From GWF2-43-63 sp035390965 (GTDB lineage: Bacteria; Bacteroidota; Bacteroidia; Bacteroidales; DTU049): 22,492 nucleotides of DNA. A model generated the notes under the pieces. The model was not told where the DNA came from. It did no database searches and was given only the letters and a program-made list of their open reading frames with translations. Within the stretch, counting starts at the first letter, position 1. The number at the start of each line of letters is the position of its first letter. Of this stretch, positions 1 through 7,751 are shown piece after piece. The translations under genes were made by a program, and so were the position numbers. The stretch is taken from the NCBI GenBank assembly GCA_035390965.1, contig DAOPKE010000045.1:1-22492 (forward strand), written 5' to 3'.

Positions 1-59
1 TCGAACCCGCGACCCCGTGCGTGACAGGCACGTATTCTAACCAACTGAACTACCGAACC
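1..59 (-). tRNA. tRNA-Asp (anticodon GUC), 3' part outside window
   Basis: Read on the minus strand, the gene starts GGTTCGG TA GTTCAGTTGG. It has a D-arm, then an anticodon stem CGTGC/GCACG enclosing the loop CTGTCAC with anticodon GTC. A T-arm beginning GCGGGTTCGA follows and runs into the window edge. The 5' acceptor strand GGTTCGG is typical of bacterial tRNA-Asp. The 3' acceptor strand and any CCA lie before position 1. The variable-loop and T-arm sequence look intact. Confidence 0.93.
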
Positions 60-88
60 GTTTGAACTTTCCCTTGGTTTTGGGACTG

Positions 89-96
89 CAAATATA
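89..96 (-). promoter_or_regulatory. Bacteroidota-type -7 box for tRNA-Asp
   Basis: TATATTTG on the minus strand fits the TAnnTTTG consensus and lies about 30 nt upstream of the tRNA 5' end. No clean TTTG -33 box is visible at the usual 19-21 nt spacing, only T/G-rich sequence near 117-120. Confidence 0.5.
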
Positions 97-148
97 GAAA
101 CTTTTTTTTAATTGTAACACGACCAGCTAAAATATTTTTTTAATTCAC

Positions 149-1018
149 TTACCGACCTATCAGAGACAGTACTCCGTTGATGAATGTCAGCGGGTGACAG
201 GGATTGCCCGGGACATATAAGTCGACTTTAATATTATTTCCTGGCGCGGATTTGCAATCCGTGACAGGCTCTGCTATTTTGCGGTTCAGCGCCGGGCTGT
301 TTGCAAAGATGCCGCCCGAAACAGCATCCACTCCGGCAAGTATGCATATTTTCGGGGAGGGGATTGCTTCCCAGGTAATCCGTATTGCTTCTGCCATGTT
401 TTGCGTGATTGGGCCGGTAATCACCATTCCATCGGCGTGACGCGGTGAGGCAACAAATTCAATTCCATAGCGTCCCATATCAAAGTTGACGTTGCCAGAA
501 GCATTCAGTTCCATTTCGCACGAATTGTCGCCACCGGCTGATACCTGTCGCAGCTTGAGCGATTTACGGAAAAGCTTGCGTACTTCTTTGCGGCGTAGTT
601 CATCATTAAAGCGTATGGGTTCTTTTTGTCCCGGATAAATCTTCAGCATCTCCTGATCATTGGTTGCCAGTTTGTAGTCATTGGTAAATCTGATTTTATC
701 TGGCAACGCAAACTGACATTCCTTGCAGAAGACGCATTTGCCAAGGTTGAGACAGAATGGCTCTTTCTCAAAAGCGTTTGTTGGACAAAGCGCCGAAACC
801 ATCGCCTGTTCCTCTTTTGTAATATCTGTGCTGATTTCAGGTCGTCCGCGAAACAGTTCGGTGAGAACTGCTTTTTTCAGATCAGGAACAAATTGGAGCC
901 CATGATGAATCAGAATACCGGTTTCAGGAATTCCTACATAAGCATTCCTGATATTTCTGTTTTTTTCCGTTTCTTTTTCCGGTAGCACCGGAAGTTGCAA
1001 TTCGCGCGAAAATTTCAT
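149..1018 (-). CDS. hyfI: NuoB/HyfI-like small subunit fused to a ferredoxin-like domain (Ehr-type complex)
   Basis: Last gene of the six-gene hyf-like operon, 289 aa. Residues 160-289 match the small-subunit (NuoB/HycG/HyfI) family, which normally holds the Fe-S cluster nearest the active site. The family ligand motifs are altered: CNGC is DNSC (D164, C167), the Cys of the ACAxSGG motif is D231, and PGCPPRP is PGNPCHP (N272, with a Cys shifted to 274). Residues 75-110 resemble half of a bacterial ferredoxin: CP at 78, then C95-x2-C98-x2-C101-x3-L-P. This keeps ligands for one [4Fe-4S] cluster and loses those of the second. The N-terminal extension replaces a separate HyfH-type ferredoxin gene. 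A 27-bp palindromic repeat is embedded at codons 251-260. Twelve nt separate it from the large-subunit gene. The electron donor or acceptor is unknown. Confidence 0.85.
   Translation of the reverse strand: MKFSRELQLPVLPEKETEKNRNIRNAYVGIPETGILIHHGLQFVPDLKKAVLTELFRGRPEISTDITKEEQAMVSALCPTNAFEKEPFCLNLGKCVFCKECQFALPDKIRFTNDYKLATNDQEMLKIYPGQKEPIRFNDELRRKEVRKLFRKSLKLRQVSAGGDNSCEMELNASGNVNFDMGRYGIEFVASPRHADGMVITGPITQNMAEAIRITWEAIPSPKICILAGVDAVSGGIFANSPALNRKIAEPVTDCKSAPGNNIKVDLYVPGNPCHPLTFINGVLSLIGR
241..267. repeat. 27-bp dispersed imperfect palindrome, copy 1 (intragenic)
   Basis: Outer arms CTGGCGCGGATT and AATCCGTGACAG flank TGC, giving a 12-bp hairpin with one G-A mismatch and one G-T pair. It lies inside the small-subunit gene and encodes roughly PVTDCKSAPG there. 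Copy 2 at 1298-1324 differs by one base; copy 3 at 7699-7725 shares the outer 11 and 7 bases. Confidence 0.8.
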
Positions 1019-1030
1019 AATAGTTGTTGA

Positions 1031-2575
1031 TTATAAATCGTAACCACAATAACTCAGGTTGAAACTTTTGTTGCAGACCGGAAAATCCGAAATCTCCTGA
1101 TTCCGCACGGCGAGTGCCAATCCGGTCCAATTGTGCAGCGAAGGGTCGGTGATTTTATATTTTGAAATTTCTCCTTTTTCGTTGGTGACAGCCACATGAA
1201 CAATTTCGCCGCGCCATCCTTCTGTCATCGAAATACATACAGAATCCGCTGCCAGAGACAGATTGTAGTTGGGCGCCGTATTTTTCTCATCATCATTCTG
1301 GCGTGGATTTGCAATCCGTGACAGAATATCCCCGACGATTGTCCTTATCAATTCAATCGACTTCGATATCTCGCATCTGCGCATGAGTGCGCGCGCCAAT
1401 ACATCGCCGCTGGTGAATATCTCAGGTTTGTATTTATACTTTTTATATGCCTGAAATGGATGTGTGGTCCGCACATCGCGCGGGATTCCGCACATGCGGG
1501 CAGCCATTCCCGTGAGTCCTGCCCGTAGTCCCTGCTCTTTTGAAACGATTCCGATTCCATCGAAACGCGACAATGCACCGGGCATAGAGAAAAGATGTGC
1601 AGCCATTTCGCTATATCTGTTTTCGACATATTGCAGGTTTTTCAGAATTTCATTGGCTACTTCTTTTGTCATCGGATAATGAGTTCCACCGGCACGGATA
1701 AATCCTTTGCCTAAGCGGTTTCCGCACCAGTACTGTGTTGTATTGATAACTACGGTGCGCAGCGATTCACATACCACTTGTCCCAACTGATAAGCAATAT
1801 CGGCGCACAATGCCGATGTATCACCAATATGAAATGCAATTCTTTCCAGCTCCAATGCAATGGCACGCTCCATTTGCAGGGTTTCATCAGGTGTTTTACC
1901 GGCCAGTTCTTCCATAAGCTGGGCGTGGCACAATGAATGTCCGACAGCTGTATCTCCTGCAATGCTGTCGCTGAGTACCGCTCTTTTGATATTGCTGTCT
2001 GCCGAAACAAAAAGGTCTTCAACCCCGCGGTGCTGGTACCCCAGATGAATTTCAAGGTGATAGACTTTTTCGCCGTTGCAGATAAAACGAAAATGACCCG
2101 GCTCAATAATGCCTGCATGAACAGGACCTACCCCAACCTGGTGCAATTCGATGCTATCGCTGCTGAAAAACGGATATGTATTCATGCAGCTTGATTGGTC
2201 GTAACGGTTATGCGGCCATCTGACCGGTTTCAGCCAGGGATGCCCCGGGAAATCAACCCCATGATTCTCATGTATTTCGCGTTCAAAAACATGCATAGCA
2301 TTTATTTCCGGAGTCAGTGATTCAAGTTTTGAAATTTCGCGACTACATTCATGCGAAAACACTTGAATATTTTTATTTATATCATCGGCAACAGCACAGA
2401 TAAATCTCCATTTATCAGCGCCATCCGGCAATGGAAAGTAGGCGAGAATATGGTTGTTCTCGTTTTTCATCATTGCAGAAACTTCCTGCCAGAATTGCAC
2501 GTAATCAATCATTGGCAAATCTGAAAGACGAAATACTGCCGGGTTTTGATTCAATAAAATAGAACTTTCCTTCAT
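1031..2575 (-). CDS. hyfG: NuoCD/HyfG-like large subunit lacking NiFe ligands (Ehr-type complex)
   Basis: 514 aa, a fusion of a NuoC-like N-terminus (about 1-140; the ERE-x-HENHGVDFPGHP segment at 98-112 is typical) and a NuoD/hydrogenase large-subunit domain (about 145-514; GPVHAGIIEPGHFRF at 150-164). In true group 4 hydrogenases two CxxC motifs bind nickel and iron. Here the first aligns to A206-G-D-T209 before the conserved V-G-H213. The second (DPCxxC near the C-terminus) is D477-P-S479-L-H-N482. All four Cys ligands are therefore absent although the surrounding fold motifs, including the SFNLSYCGYDL ending, are kept. A hydrogenase reaction is not expected. It sits 6 nt after the hyfF-like gene and 12 nt before the small subunit. 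Codons 418-426 are a copy of the 27-bp repeat, in a hydrophilic N/D/K-rich loop. Confidence 0.9.
   Translation of the reverse strand: MKESSILLNQNPAVFRLSDLPMIDYVQFWQEVSAMMKNENNHILAYFPLPDGADKWRFICAVADDINKNIQVFSHECSREISKLESLTPEINAMHVFEREIHENHGVDFPGHPWLKPVRWPHNRYDQSSCMNTYPFFSSDSIELHQVGVGPVHAGIIEPGHFRFICNGEKVYHLEIHLGYQHRGVEDLFVSADSNIKRAVLSDSIAGDTAVGHSLCHAQLMEELAGKTPDETLQMERAIALELERIAFHIGDTSALCADIAYQLGQVVCESLRTVVINTTQYWCGNRLGKGFIRAGGTHYPMTKEVANEILKNLQYVENRYSEMAAHLFSMPGALSRFDGIGIVSKEQGLRAGLTGMAARMCGIPRDVRTTHPFQAYKKYKYKPEIFTSGDVLARALMRRCEISKSIELIRTIVGDILSRIANPRQNDDEKNTAPNYNLSLAADSVCISMTEGWRGEIVHVAVTNEKGEISKYKITDPSLHNWTGLALAVRNQEISDFPVCNKSFNLSYCGYDL
1298..1324. repeat. 27-bp dispersed imperfect palindrome, copy 2 (intragenic)
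   Basis: Differs from copy 1 only at its seventh base (C to T). It lies in the large-subunit gene, where it supplies exactly nine codons (LSRIANPRQ) in a frame different from that used by copy 1. The neighbouring residues NDDEKN suggest a surface loop. Confidence 0.8.
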
Positions 2576-2581
2576 GACTGA

Positions 2582-4012
2582 TTATTTGGGAAGATTGGCT
2601 ATGCTGGCATTGATGGCTTCGTTCAGAAAGTCTGGCTGATAAAAACAAAGTACTGCAACAATGATGAGTAAAACGAATTGTGGAATTGTTTCAACAGGTC
2701 GGGCTTTCCCCGGTGCTTCAGCTTCTGTCAGTGGTTCGGCTGGATCCGAAAACAGGATATGCAAAACCCGGGTAAGCAGTGCATAAATGACGGCTGTGAG
2801 CAATAATGCGGTGACTACAAATGTGATCCAGTGCTGTTGTGCAATAATTGATTTGAAAATCAGAATTTCGCTGATGAAAATTCCTGAGGGTGGAATGGCA
2901 AGAATAAAAACCACGCAACAAAGCAATAATAATCCGCCTGCCGGGTAGCTTTTCATATAATTCCCAACTTGTTTCAATGTATAGGAATGAGTAACATTTT
3001 TGAATTGCCCCATGTGGAAAAAGATGGAACTTTTCACCAGTGAATGAAGCAGAATAAGGAGAATGGCAGCATAATAACCACTTTTACCACTCCCCATTGC
3101 TATAGCCACAAGTCCCATCATTTCAAGACTTGAATAGGCAAACATGCGTTTGATGTGATATGCTTTCAGCATATATCCGGCGGCAATCAGCAACGAAAGA
3201 ATTCCTGTCAGCACCAGTGAATGTTGCATGAAGGGCAGTATTTCGGTTGAAGAAAACAAGGTGAATACTCTGAAAATGGCCAGGAATCCGACGTTCATAA
3301 GCGTAGTCGAAATGAGTGCACTCACCGGTGCGGGTGCTACTGAGTGCGCATCAATGGTGACAGAATGCATGGGAAACAATCCCATTTTTGTGCTGAATCC
3401 GACAAGGACAAATACAAAGGCAACTTTTAAGTAAATGGGATTGGCCTGACTTACCAACAGGGAGAACTCGTCAAAAGTGAGATTGGCTGCATCGTAGCGA
3501 CCATAAATAAAACCAAGCAGAAGTATTCCGACATAGGCAATTGAAATACCCACCGAACAGATAAATACATATTTCCACGTAGCCTCGAGTGATTGTGGTG
3601 TGCGATCGTGATATATCAGTGCGGCAACCGACAGGGTTGTGGCTTCAACAAATACCCACAACATGGTCATTGAATCAGAAAGATATGCACCTGTCATGAA
3701 AGTCATGAGAGCCATCATTGAAATATGATAAATGTTGAAATGCTTTACCGATGCGTTTTGTGTGTATCGGAAGCCATGATAAAATGTTGGCAGCGAGAGC
3801 AGTGCCAGTGCACTCAGCAGCAGCAATCCTTCGTGGCTGAAGGTGAAGAAATGGACAGGAGATTCATCAATATGCATCCATCCATGAATCGTTAATCCGA
3901 TAAGAGAAACAGAGAACAGTAGTGAGGCTCCGCGTGTAAAGAGTTTGCTGCGCATGAAAAAAATGGCGAGAGCAAAAAACAGCGTTAAGGAAAAAAATAA
4001 AATCAGTTCCAT
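2582..4012 (-). CDS. hyfF: HyfF-like antiporter-type membrane subunit
   Basis: 476 aa, with hydrophobic segments throughout (about 13-14 membrane helices expected). Belongs to the Mrp-antiporter/NuoL-M-N family (Proton_antipo_M). The acidic residue in the WVFVEATTLS helix and the lysine in GFSTKMGLFPMHS are the pair normally placed on the ion path. The following DAHSVAPAPVSALIS stretch is characteristic of HyfF/HycC-like proteins. In hydrogenase-4 and related complexes this subunit moves protons or sodium across the membrane. Slightly shorter than E. coli HyfF (about 526 aa). Spaced 4 nt from the hyfE-like gene and 6 nt from the large-subunit gene. Which ion it moves cannot be read from the sequence. 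Confidence 0.88.
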   Translation of the reverse strand: MELILFFSLTLFFALAIFFMRSKLFTRGASLLFSVSLIGLTIHGWMHIDESPVHFFTFSHEGLLLLSALALLSLPTFYHGFRYTQNASVKHFNIYHISMMALMTFMTGAYLSDSMTMLWVFVEATTLSVAALIYHDRTPQSLEATWKYVFICSVGISIAYVGILLLGFIYGRYDAANLTFDEFSLLVSQANPIYLKVAFVFVLVGFSTKMGLFPMHSVTIDAHSVAPAPVSALISTTLMNVGFLAIFRVFTLFSSTEILPFMQHSLVLTGILSLLIAAGYMLKAYHIKRMFAYSSLEMMGLVAIAMGSGKSGYYAAILLILLHSLVKSSIFFHMGQFKNVTHSYTLKQVGNYMKSYPAGGLLLLCCVVFILAIPPSGIFISEILIFKSIIAQQHWITFVVTALLLTAVIYALLTRVLHILFSDPAEPLTEAEAPGKARPVETIPQFVLLIIVAVLCFYQPDFLNEAINASIANLPK

Positions 4013-4016
4013 AGTT

Positions 4017-4631
4017 TTAATCCTTTAATTGGGTAAGCTCGCCGGTATCAGGGTTCAGGCGCAGCCCGAAGAATCCCATAATGAGAACTCCGACAAAAAT
4101 ATCAAGCAACATGGCAATATTGATGAGTGCCGGCATTTCGTTTCCCAACGCAATAGTAAAAAGAAAAACGGCATTTTCAATAATCAGGAATCCAATCAGG
4201 TGGGAAATAATCAATTTGTGCGTGACAATGATGATAAGACCGCTCAAAAGCGCATACAGAGCCACTGTCATAAAAACAATATTGATAAATGGATTTTGCA
4301 ATGTGTATGCAATGATGACCGAAACAATAAGGCTTATTGCGTTTAAAAGTAGTATGTAAAACGACGGCGTGGCTTGCGCATGTACTTTAAAAACCTGTGT
4401 ACGCCGAATGATGTAGAAAAGCATGAAAGGGATTACAATGCCCTTGAATACAAGTGTTTCGGACACTACAAGAATCAGGTTGCCGGTGGCCATCTCGTTC
4501 AGTTCGAGAAAAGCAATGCCGAAAATGAGCACCCCTTGCACACCCATGAAGCGCGCAAACACACGGAACCGTTGTGCTGCTGAAAGATAAATCAGTGTTG
4601 CGGCAAAGGCAACAATCAGAAATTCTATCAT
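4017..4631 (-). CDS. hyfE: HyfE-like membrane subunit (NuoK-related)
   Basis: 204 aa, almost entirely hydrophobic with about six to seven predicted helices. The C-terminal part (LIIENAVFLFTIALGNEMPALINIAM, about 146-171) contains the membrane glutamates typical of the HyfE/NuoK family, thought to belong to the lateral proton path. Length agrees with E. coli HyfE (about 216 aa). Its start overlaps the stop of the hyfC-like gene by 4 nt (ATGA type), which implies translational coupling. It lies between the hyfC-like and hyfF-like genes, as in hydrogenase-4 operons, but a HyfD homologue is missing. Confidence 0.85.
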   Translation of the reverse strand: MIEFLIVAFAATLIYLSAAQRFRVFARFMGVQGVLIFGIAFLELNEMATGNLILVVSETLVFKGIVIPFMLFYIIRRTQVFKVHAQATPSFYILLLNAISLIVSVIIAYTLQNPFINIVFMTVALYALLSGLIIIVTHKLIISHLIGFLIIENAVFLFTIALGNEMPALINIAMLLDIFVGVLIMGFFGLRLNPDTGELTQLKD

Positions 4632-5545
4632 GATAAAATCATTTTTTCAGTTAATATGAGTACTACCACAAAGGCCAGAAGTGCCATGGAGGAGATCGTG
4701 AACAAAAATGCCGGATTTCTGCCAAGCTTGTGCCGGGCCTTGAATGATTCGATAAAACCTATATACACTGCCATGAAAAATATAACCAGAGCAAACAATG
4801 CCAGTTGAATTTCAATGTTCCATTGAATGGGAATCAGTACGTCAAAAATCAGCGTGGAATACAGCGCAAATTTCAGCCATGTTGTTATATGGATGAGTGC
4901 CTTGTCGAATCCGGAGTAATCAAGAATCATTACTTCGTGAATCATGGTGAGCTCAAGATGCGTCTTTGGATCATCAACAGGCAGGCGGCTGTTTTCGACT
5001 TGCATAATCTGAGCCAGAATAATCACACTCAGGATGCTGTAGATAAGAATGTAGGAATTGTCAGGATTGTAGAGACCAACCAATATTTCATTAAATGATG
5101 TATATCCGGTGAGCATGGCCAGTGTTCCGATGAGAATAAAAAATGCAGGTTCAGTCAGTAATGAATACAGTGCTTCACGGTTGGCTCCCATCCCTTCAAA
5201 TGCAGAACCGGTATCGAGTGCTGCAAGAATCAGAAAAAACTTTCCAAGCGCAAGCATATAGGCAAAAAACACGATGTCGCCATTGAATGACAGCATAGAT
5301 GGAAAAGGGCCGAATGGCAATACCAGTAATGCACTCAGCACCGAAGCCAATCCGATGGCCGGGGCTATTTTAAAGACGGCACTGGTAGTGGTGCTTATGA
5401 CATTCCCTTTTTGGAAAAGCAATGCAATATCTTTGATTGGCTGAAATAATCCGGGGCCTTTGCGACCGGCAAAAATACTTTTGGAGCGCAGTATTATTCC
5501 CGGGAAAAAAAGTGCAGCAATCAGAATAAATATTATAGTCATCAT
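4628..5545 (-). CDS. hyfC: HyfC/NuoH-like membrane anchor subunit
   Basis: 305 aa, about eight membrane helices. The motif FEGMGANREALYSLLTEP and the loop SRLPVDDPKTHLELTMIHEVMILDYSG are hallmarks of the NuoH/HycD/HyfC family, the subunit that connects the peripheral redox module to the antiporter-like arm. The N-terminal cytoplasmic loop KDIALLFQKGN is also typical. The conserved acidic residues in these loops are present, so the coupling part of the complex appears intact even though the redox centres in the peripheral subunits are changed. Only 2 nt separate it from the hyfB-like gene. Confidence 0.9.
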   Translation of the reverse strand: MMTIIFILIAALFFPGIILRSKSIFAGRKGPGLFQPIKDIALLFQKGNVISTTTSAVFKIAPAIGLASVLSALLVLPFGPFPSMLSFNGDIVFFAYMLALGKFFLILAALDTGSAFEGMGANREALYSLLTEPAFFILIGTLAMLTGYTSFNEILVGLYNPDNSYILIYSILSVIILAQIMQVENSRLPVDDPKTHLELTMIHEVMILDYSGFDKALIHITTWLKFALYSTLIFDVLIPIQWNIEIQLALFALVIFFMAVYIGFIESFKARHKLGRNPAFLFTISSMALLAFVVVLILTEKMILS

Positions 5546-5547
5546 GA

Positions 5548-7539
5548 TCAGAGCAGATTAAAATAGGTTAATATAAATATTAAAATCATGAATGCAAATG
5601 CGTAAAGAATGTAATGTTCAATACGCCCTGTTTGCATGCGGGCCATCTTTTTGAGCCATTCCGCAACAATTCCGGTTGGTTTGTCAATCCATTTTTCCTG
5701 AATAACATCGTGCGGTGTTGTTTCAAATGTGGCCGATACCGGAAACAGATCAGTTTCTTCAATGACCGGTGTTTTCTTGTTTATATGTAAAACAGGTTGC
5801 GCAATCCCTGAAATATATTCAGCATACGAAGTAGATGTATATTGCAAAGTGGCATTTGGTGCAGTATAGCCGCATCCCCAGGTTGGACCTTTTTCGGTTG
5901 GCTTATTTTTGAGATGCAGTTTGCGCCATACGAGCAGAACAGTTGTCAGCGCAATAAAAACACCGCAAACAATACTGATGTTCTGCAGATTCATAATGTA
6001 CATGGATGATGTAAGCTGGCTGTCAGCAATATTAAACCATTGCGCAATCATTTCAAAAACAGGCATGGCGAAAACCATTGGTACAAGTCCGATGGCGAGT
6101 ATCAAAGCAGAAACAACAGCGAGTGGCCACAACATTGATGTTGGCGCTTCAGTTGCATGTCCGGCTTTATCACTGCGGGCTTCACCCAGAAAAATGATGC
6201 CGGAAGCTTTGGTAAAGGCAAACAGTGCCAACCCGCCGATTAGAGCCAGTCCGATGATTGAAAGGATCAATATCACGGATTCATAAAAACCGGCATTGCC
6301 CAGACTTGAAAAGATACCTGAATAAATAAAGTATTCAGAAATGAAACCGTTGAGTGGAGGCAATCCGCAGATGGCTATGGATGCAATAATGAAGAACATT
6401 CCCGTGTAAGGCATTTTTTTTATCAGTCCGCCGAGTTCATTGATGTTGCGGGTATGCGTAGATTTATAAACAGATCCGGCTGCAAAAAACAACATGGATT
6501 TGAACAGTGAGTGATTGAGTGTATGCAGCAGCGCTCCGCTGAACCCGAGCAATGTAAGTACTGGGTTTTCGCTGGCCAGTCCTATAACCCCAAGCCCGAT
6601 TCCTATTCCGATAATTCCGATATTTTCAATGCTGCTGTATGCCAGCAATTTTTTTATATCATTCTGAACGATGGCCTGCAGAACGCCCAGAATGCCGCTC
6701 AGCAAGGAAATGCCAAGAATAAACAATCCAATATACATTAAATCATTTTCCACAGACAGCAATACGCGCAGGATTCCATAAATACCCATTTTAATCATTA
6801 CGCCCGACATCACACCCGAAACGTGTGAAGGTGCGGCCGGATGCGCTTTTGGTAACCATGAATGAAAAGGAACAAATCCGGCTTTGATGCCAAAACCTGT
6901 AAAAAAAAGCAGGAATAAAATGAAATTGGAGTGCCCGGAAAAATAGGCACCTAATTCTCTGAATTCGTCTGCCGCTGAAACTGTCTGCGCAATCAACATG
7001 GCCGCAATCAGAAACAGCAATCCAATGTGCATCTGAATGAGGTAATTGATGCCGGCTTTCAGCACCGAACGGTTTTCCGCATCAAAAATTACCAATACAA
7101 ACGATGACAGGGTCATGAGCTCCCAGACAATCAGAAACGACAGAAAATCCTGTGCAACAGCAACCATGATCATGGCGAAACCCAGCCACAGATAAGAAAA
7201 GAAATGCAGCGAAATTTGCATGGCTGATTTGGTTTCGAAATAGGACCGGAGATATCCCCGCGCGTAAATCAGCCCGGTGAGCCATGTTAAGCTGACCAAA
7301 AGAATAAAAAATGCGGAGAGATCGTCGATAAACAGCGTTGGTGCTATCATTCCCGGAGGGCTGAAGCCGGATATAATAAAATCTTTTTCTCCGGTGAGTA
7401 CTTCAACAGCGGGAATTCCTGCACACAAAGCCGCCGCAATCGCAATTACAAATGACCATGTATGTTTCAATCGCAGTGGGAGAAAAAATACAACGGTGCT
7501 TGCTAGCAGGATAAAACTAAACAGTAGTAATATATTCAT
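5548..7539 (-). CDS. hyfB: HyfB-like antiporter-type membrane subunit
   Basis: 663 aa, first gene of the operon; length agrees with E. coli HyfB (about 672 aa). Contains the Proton_antipo_M core: an acidic helix (FLIVWELMTLSSFVLVIF), a lysine helix (GFGIKAGFVPFHSWLPKAHP), then HVSGVMSGVMIKMGIYG with a second lysine. These are the charged residues of the ion path in NuoL/M/N proteins. The C-terminal part carries the WGCGYTAPNATLQYTSTSYAE segment found in HyfB/HycC proteins and a final membrane helix. A -7 box lies 24 nt upstream of the ATG. Expected role: inner-membrane ion translocation coupled to the peripheral redox subunits. Confidence 0.9.
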   Translation of the reverse strand: MNILLLFSFILLASTVVFFLPLRLKHTWSFVIAIAAALCAGIPAVEVLTGEKDFIISGFSPPGMIAPTLFIDDLSAFFILLVSLTWLTGLIYARGYLRSYFETKSAMQISLHFFSYLWLGFAMIMVAVAQDFLSFLIVWELMTLSSFVLVIFDAENRSVLKAGINYLIQMHIGLLFLIAAMLIAQTVSAADEFRELGAYFSGHSNFILFLLFFTGFGIKAGFVPFHSWLPKAHPAAPSHVSGVMSGVMIKMGIYGILRVLLSVENDLMYIGLFILGISLLSGILGVLQAIVQNDIKKLLAYSSIENIGIIGIGIGLGVIGLASENPVLTLLGFSGALLHTLNHSLFKSMLFFAAGSVYKSTHTRNINELGGLIKKMPYTGMFFIIASIAICGLPPLNGFISEYFIYSGIFSSLGNAGFYESVILILSIIGLALIGGLALFAFTKASGIIFLGEARSDKAGHATEAPTSMLWPLAVVSALILAIGLVPMVFAMPVFEMIAQWFNIADSQLTSSMYIMNLQNISIVCGVFIALTTVLLVWRKLHLKNKPTEKGPTWGCGYTAPNATLQYTSTSYAEYISGIAQPVLHINKKTPVIEETDLFPVSATFETTPHDVIQEKWIDKPTGIVAEWLKKMARMQTGRIEHYILYAFAFMILIFILTYFNLL

Positions 7540-7563
7540 GACTTTCGTTCACGATTTTTGCGG

Positions 7564-7571
7564 CAAAATTA
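7564..7571 (-). promoter_or_regulatory. -7 box of the hyf-like (Ehr) operon
   Basis: TAATTTTG on the minus strand matches TAnnTTTG and ends 24 nt before the hyfB-like ATG. No exact TTTG -33 box is present; TTTT at 7596-7599 is the nearest candidate with a 24-nt spacer, longer than usual. Confidence 0.5.
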
Positions 7572-7698
7572 GTTATATTAAAATTGACCGGGTATAAAAT
7601 GTCTTTTGGTTATCAACAGGCCACGGTGTATTCAGCATTCAGCCTTCAGTCTGTCTGCTATTTAGTCCGCCGCTGCGGTGGATTTATATTTTCTTCCA

Positions 7699-7725
7699 CT
7701 GGCGCGGATATTCCACCCGTGACAG
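7699..7725. repeat. 27-bp dispersed repeat, copy 3 (intergenic)
   Basis: Shares CTGGCGCGGAT and GTGACAG with copies 1 and 2 at the same 27-bp length, but the nine central bases are changed, weakening the inner stem. It lies between the stop of the M20 gene and the hyf-like promoter, close to a GC-rich near-palindrome at 7667-7681. The two together may end M20 transcription. The remaining intergenic sequence (7540-7751) shows no gene. Confidence 0.65.
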
Positions 7726-7751
7726 TGCTATCTGTCCCGCATTCGTTCTGC

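Noticed and set aside
1031..7539. A functional NiFe hydrogenase-4 or a respiratory complex I
   Set aside because: NiFe ligands are missing, and gene content and order (HyfB-C-E-F-G-I, with no NuoE/F/G, I, J or multiple NuoL/M/N set) do not fit complex I.
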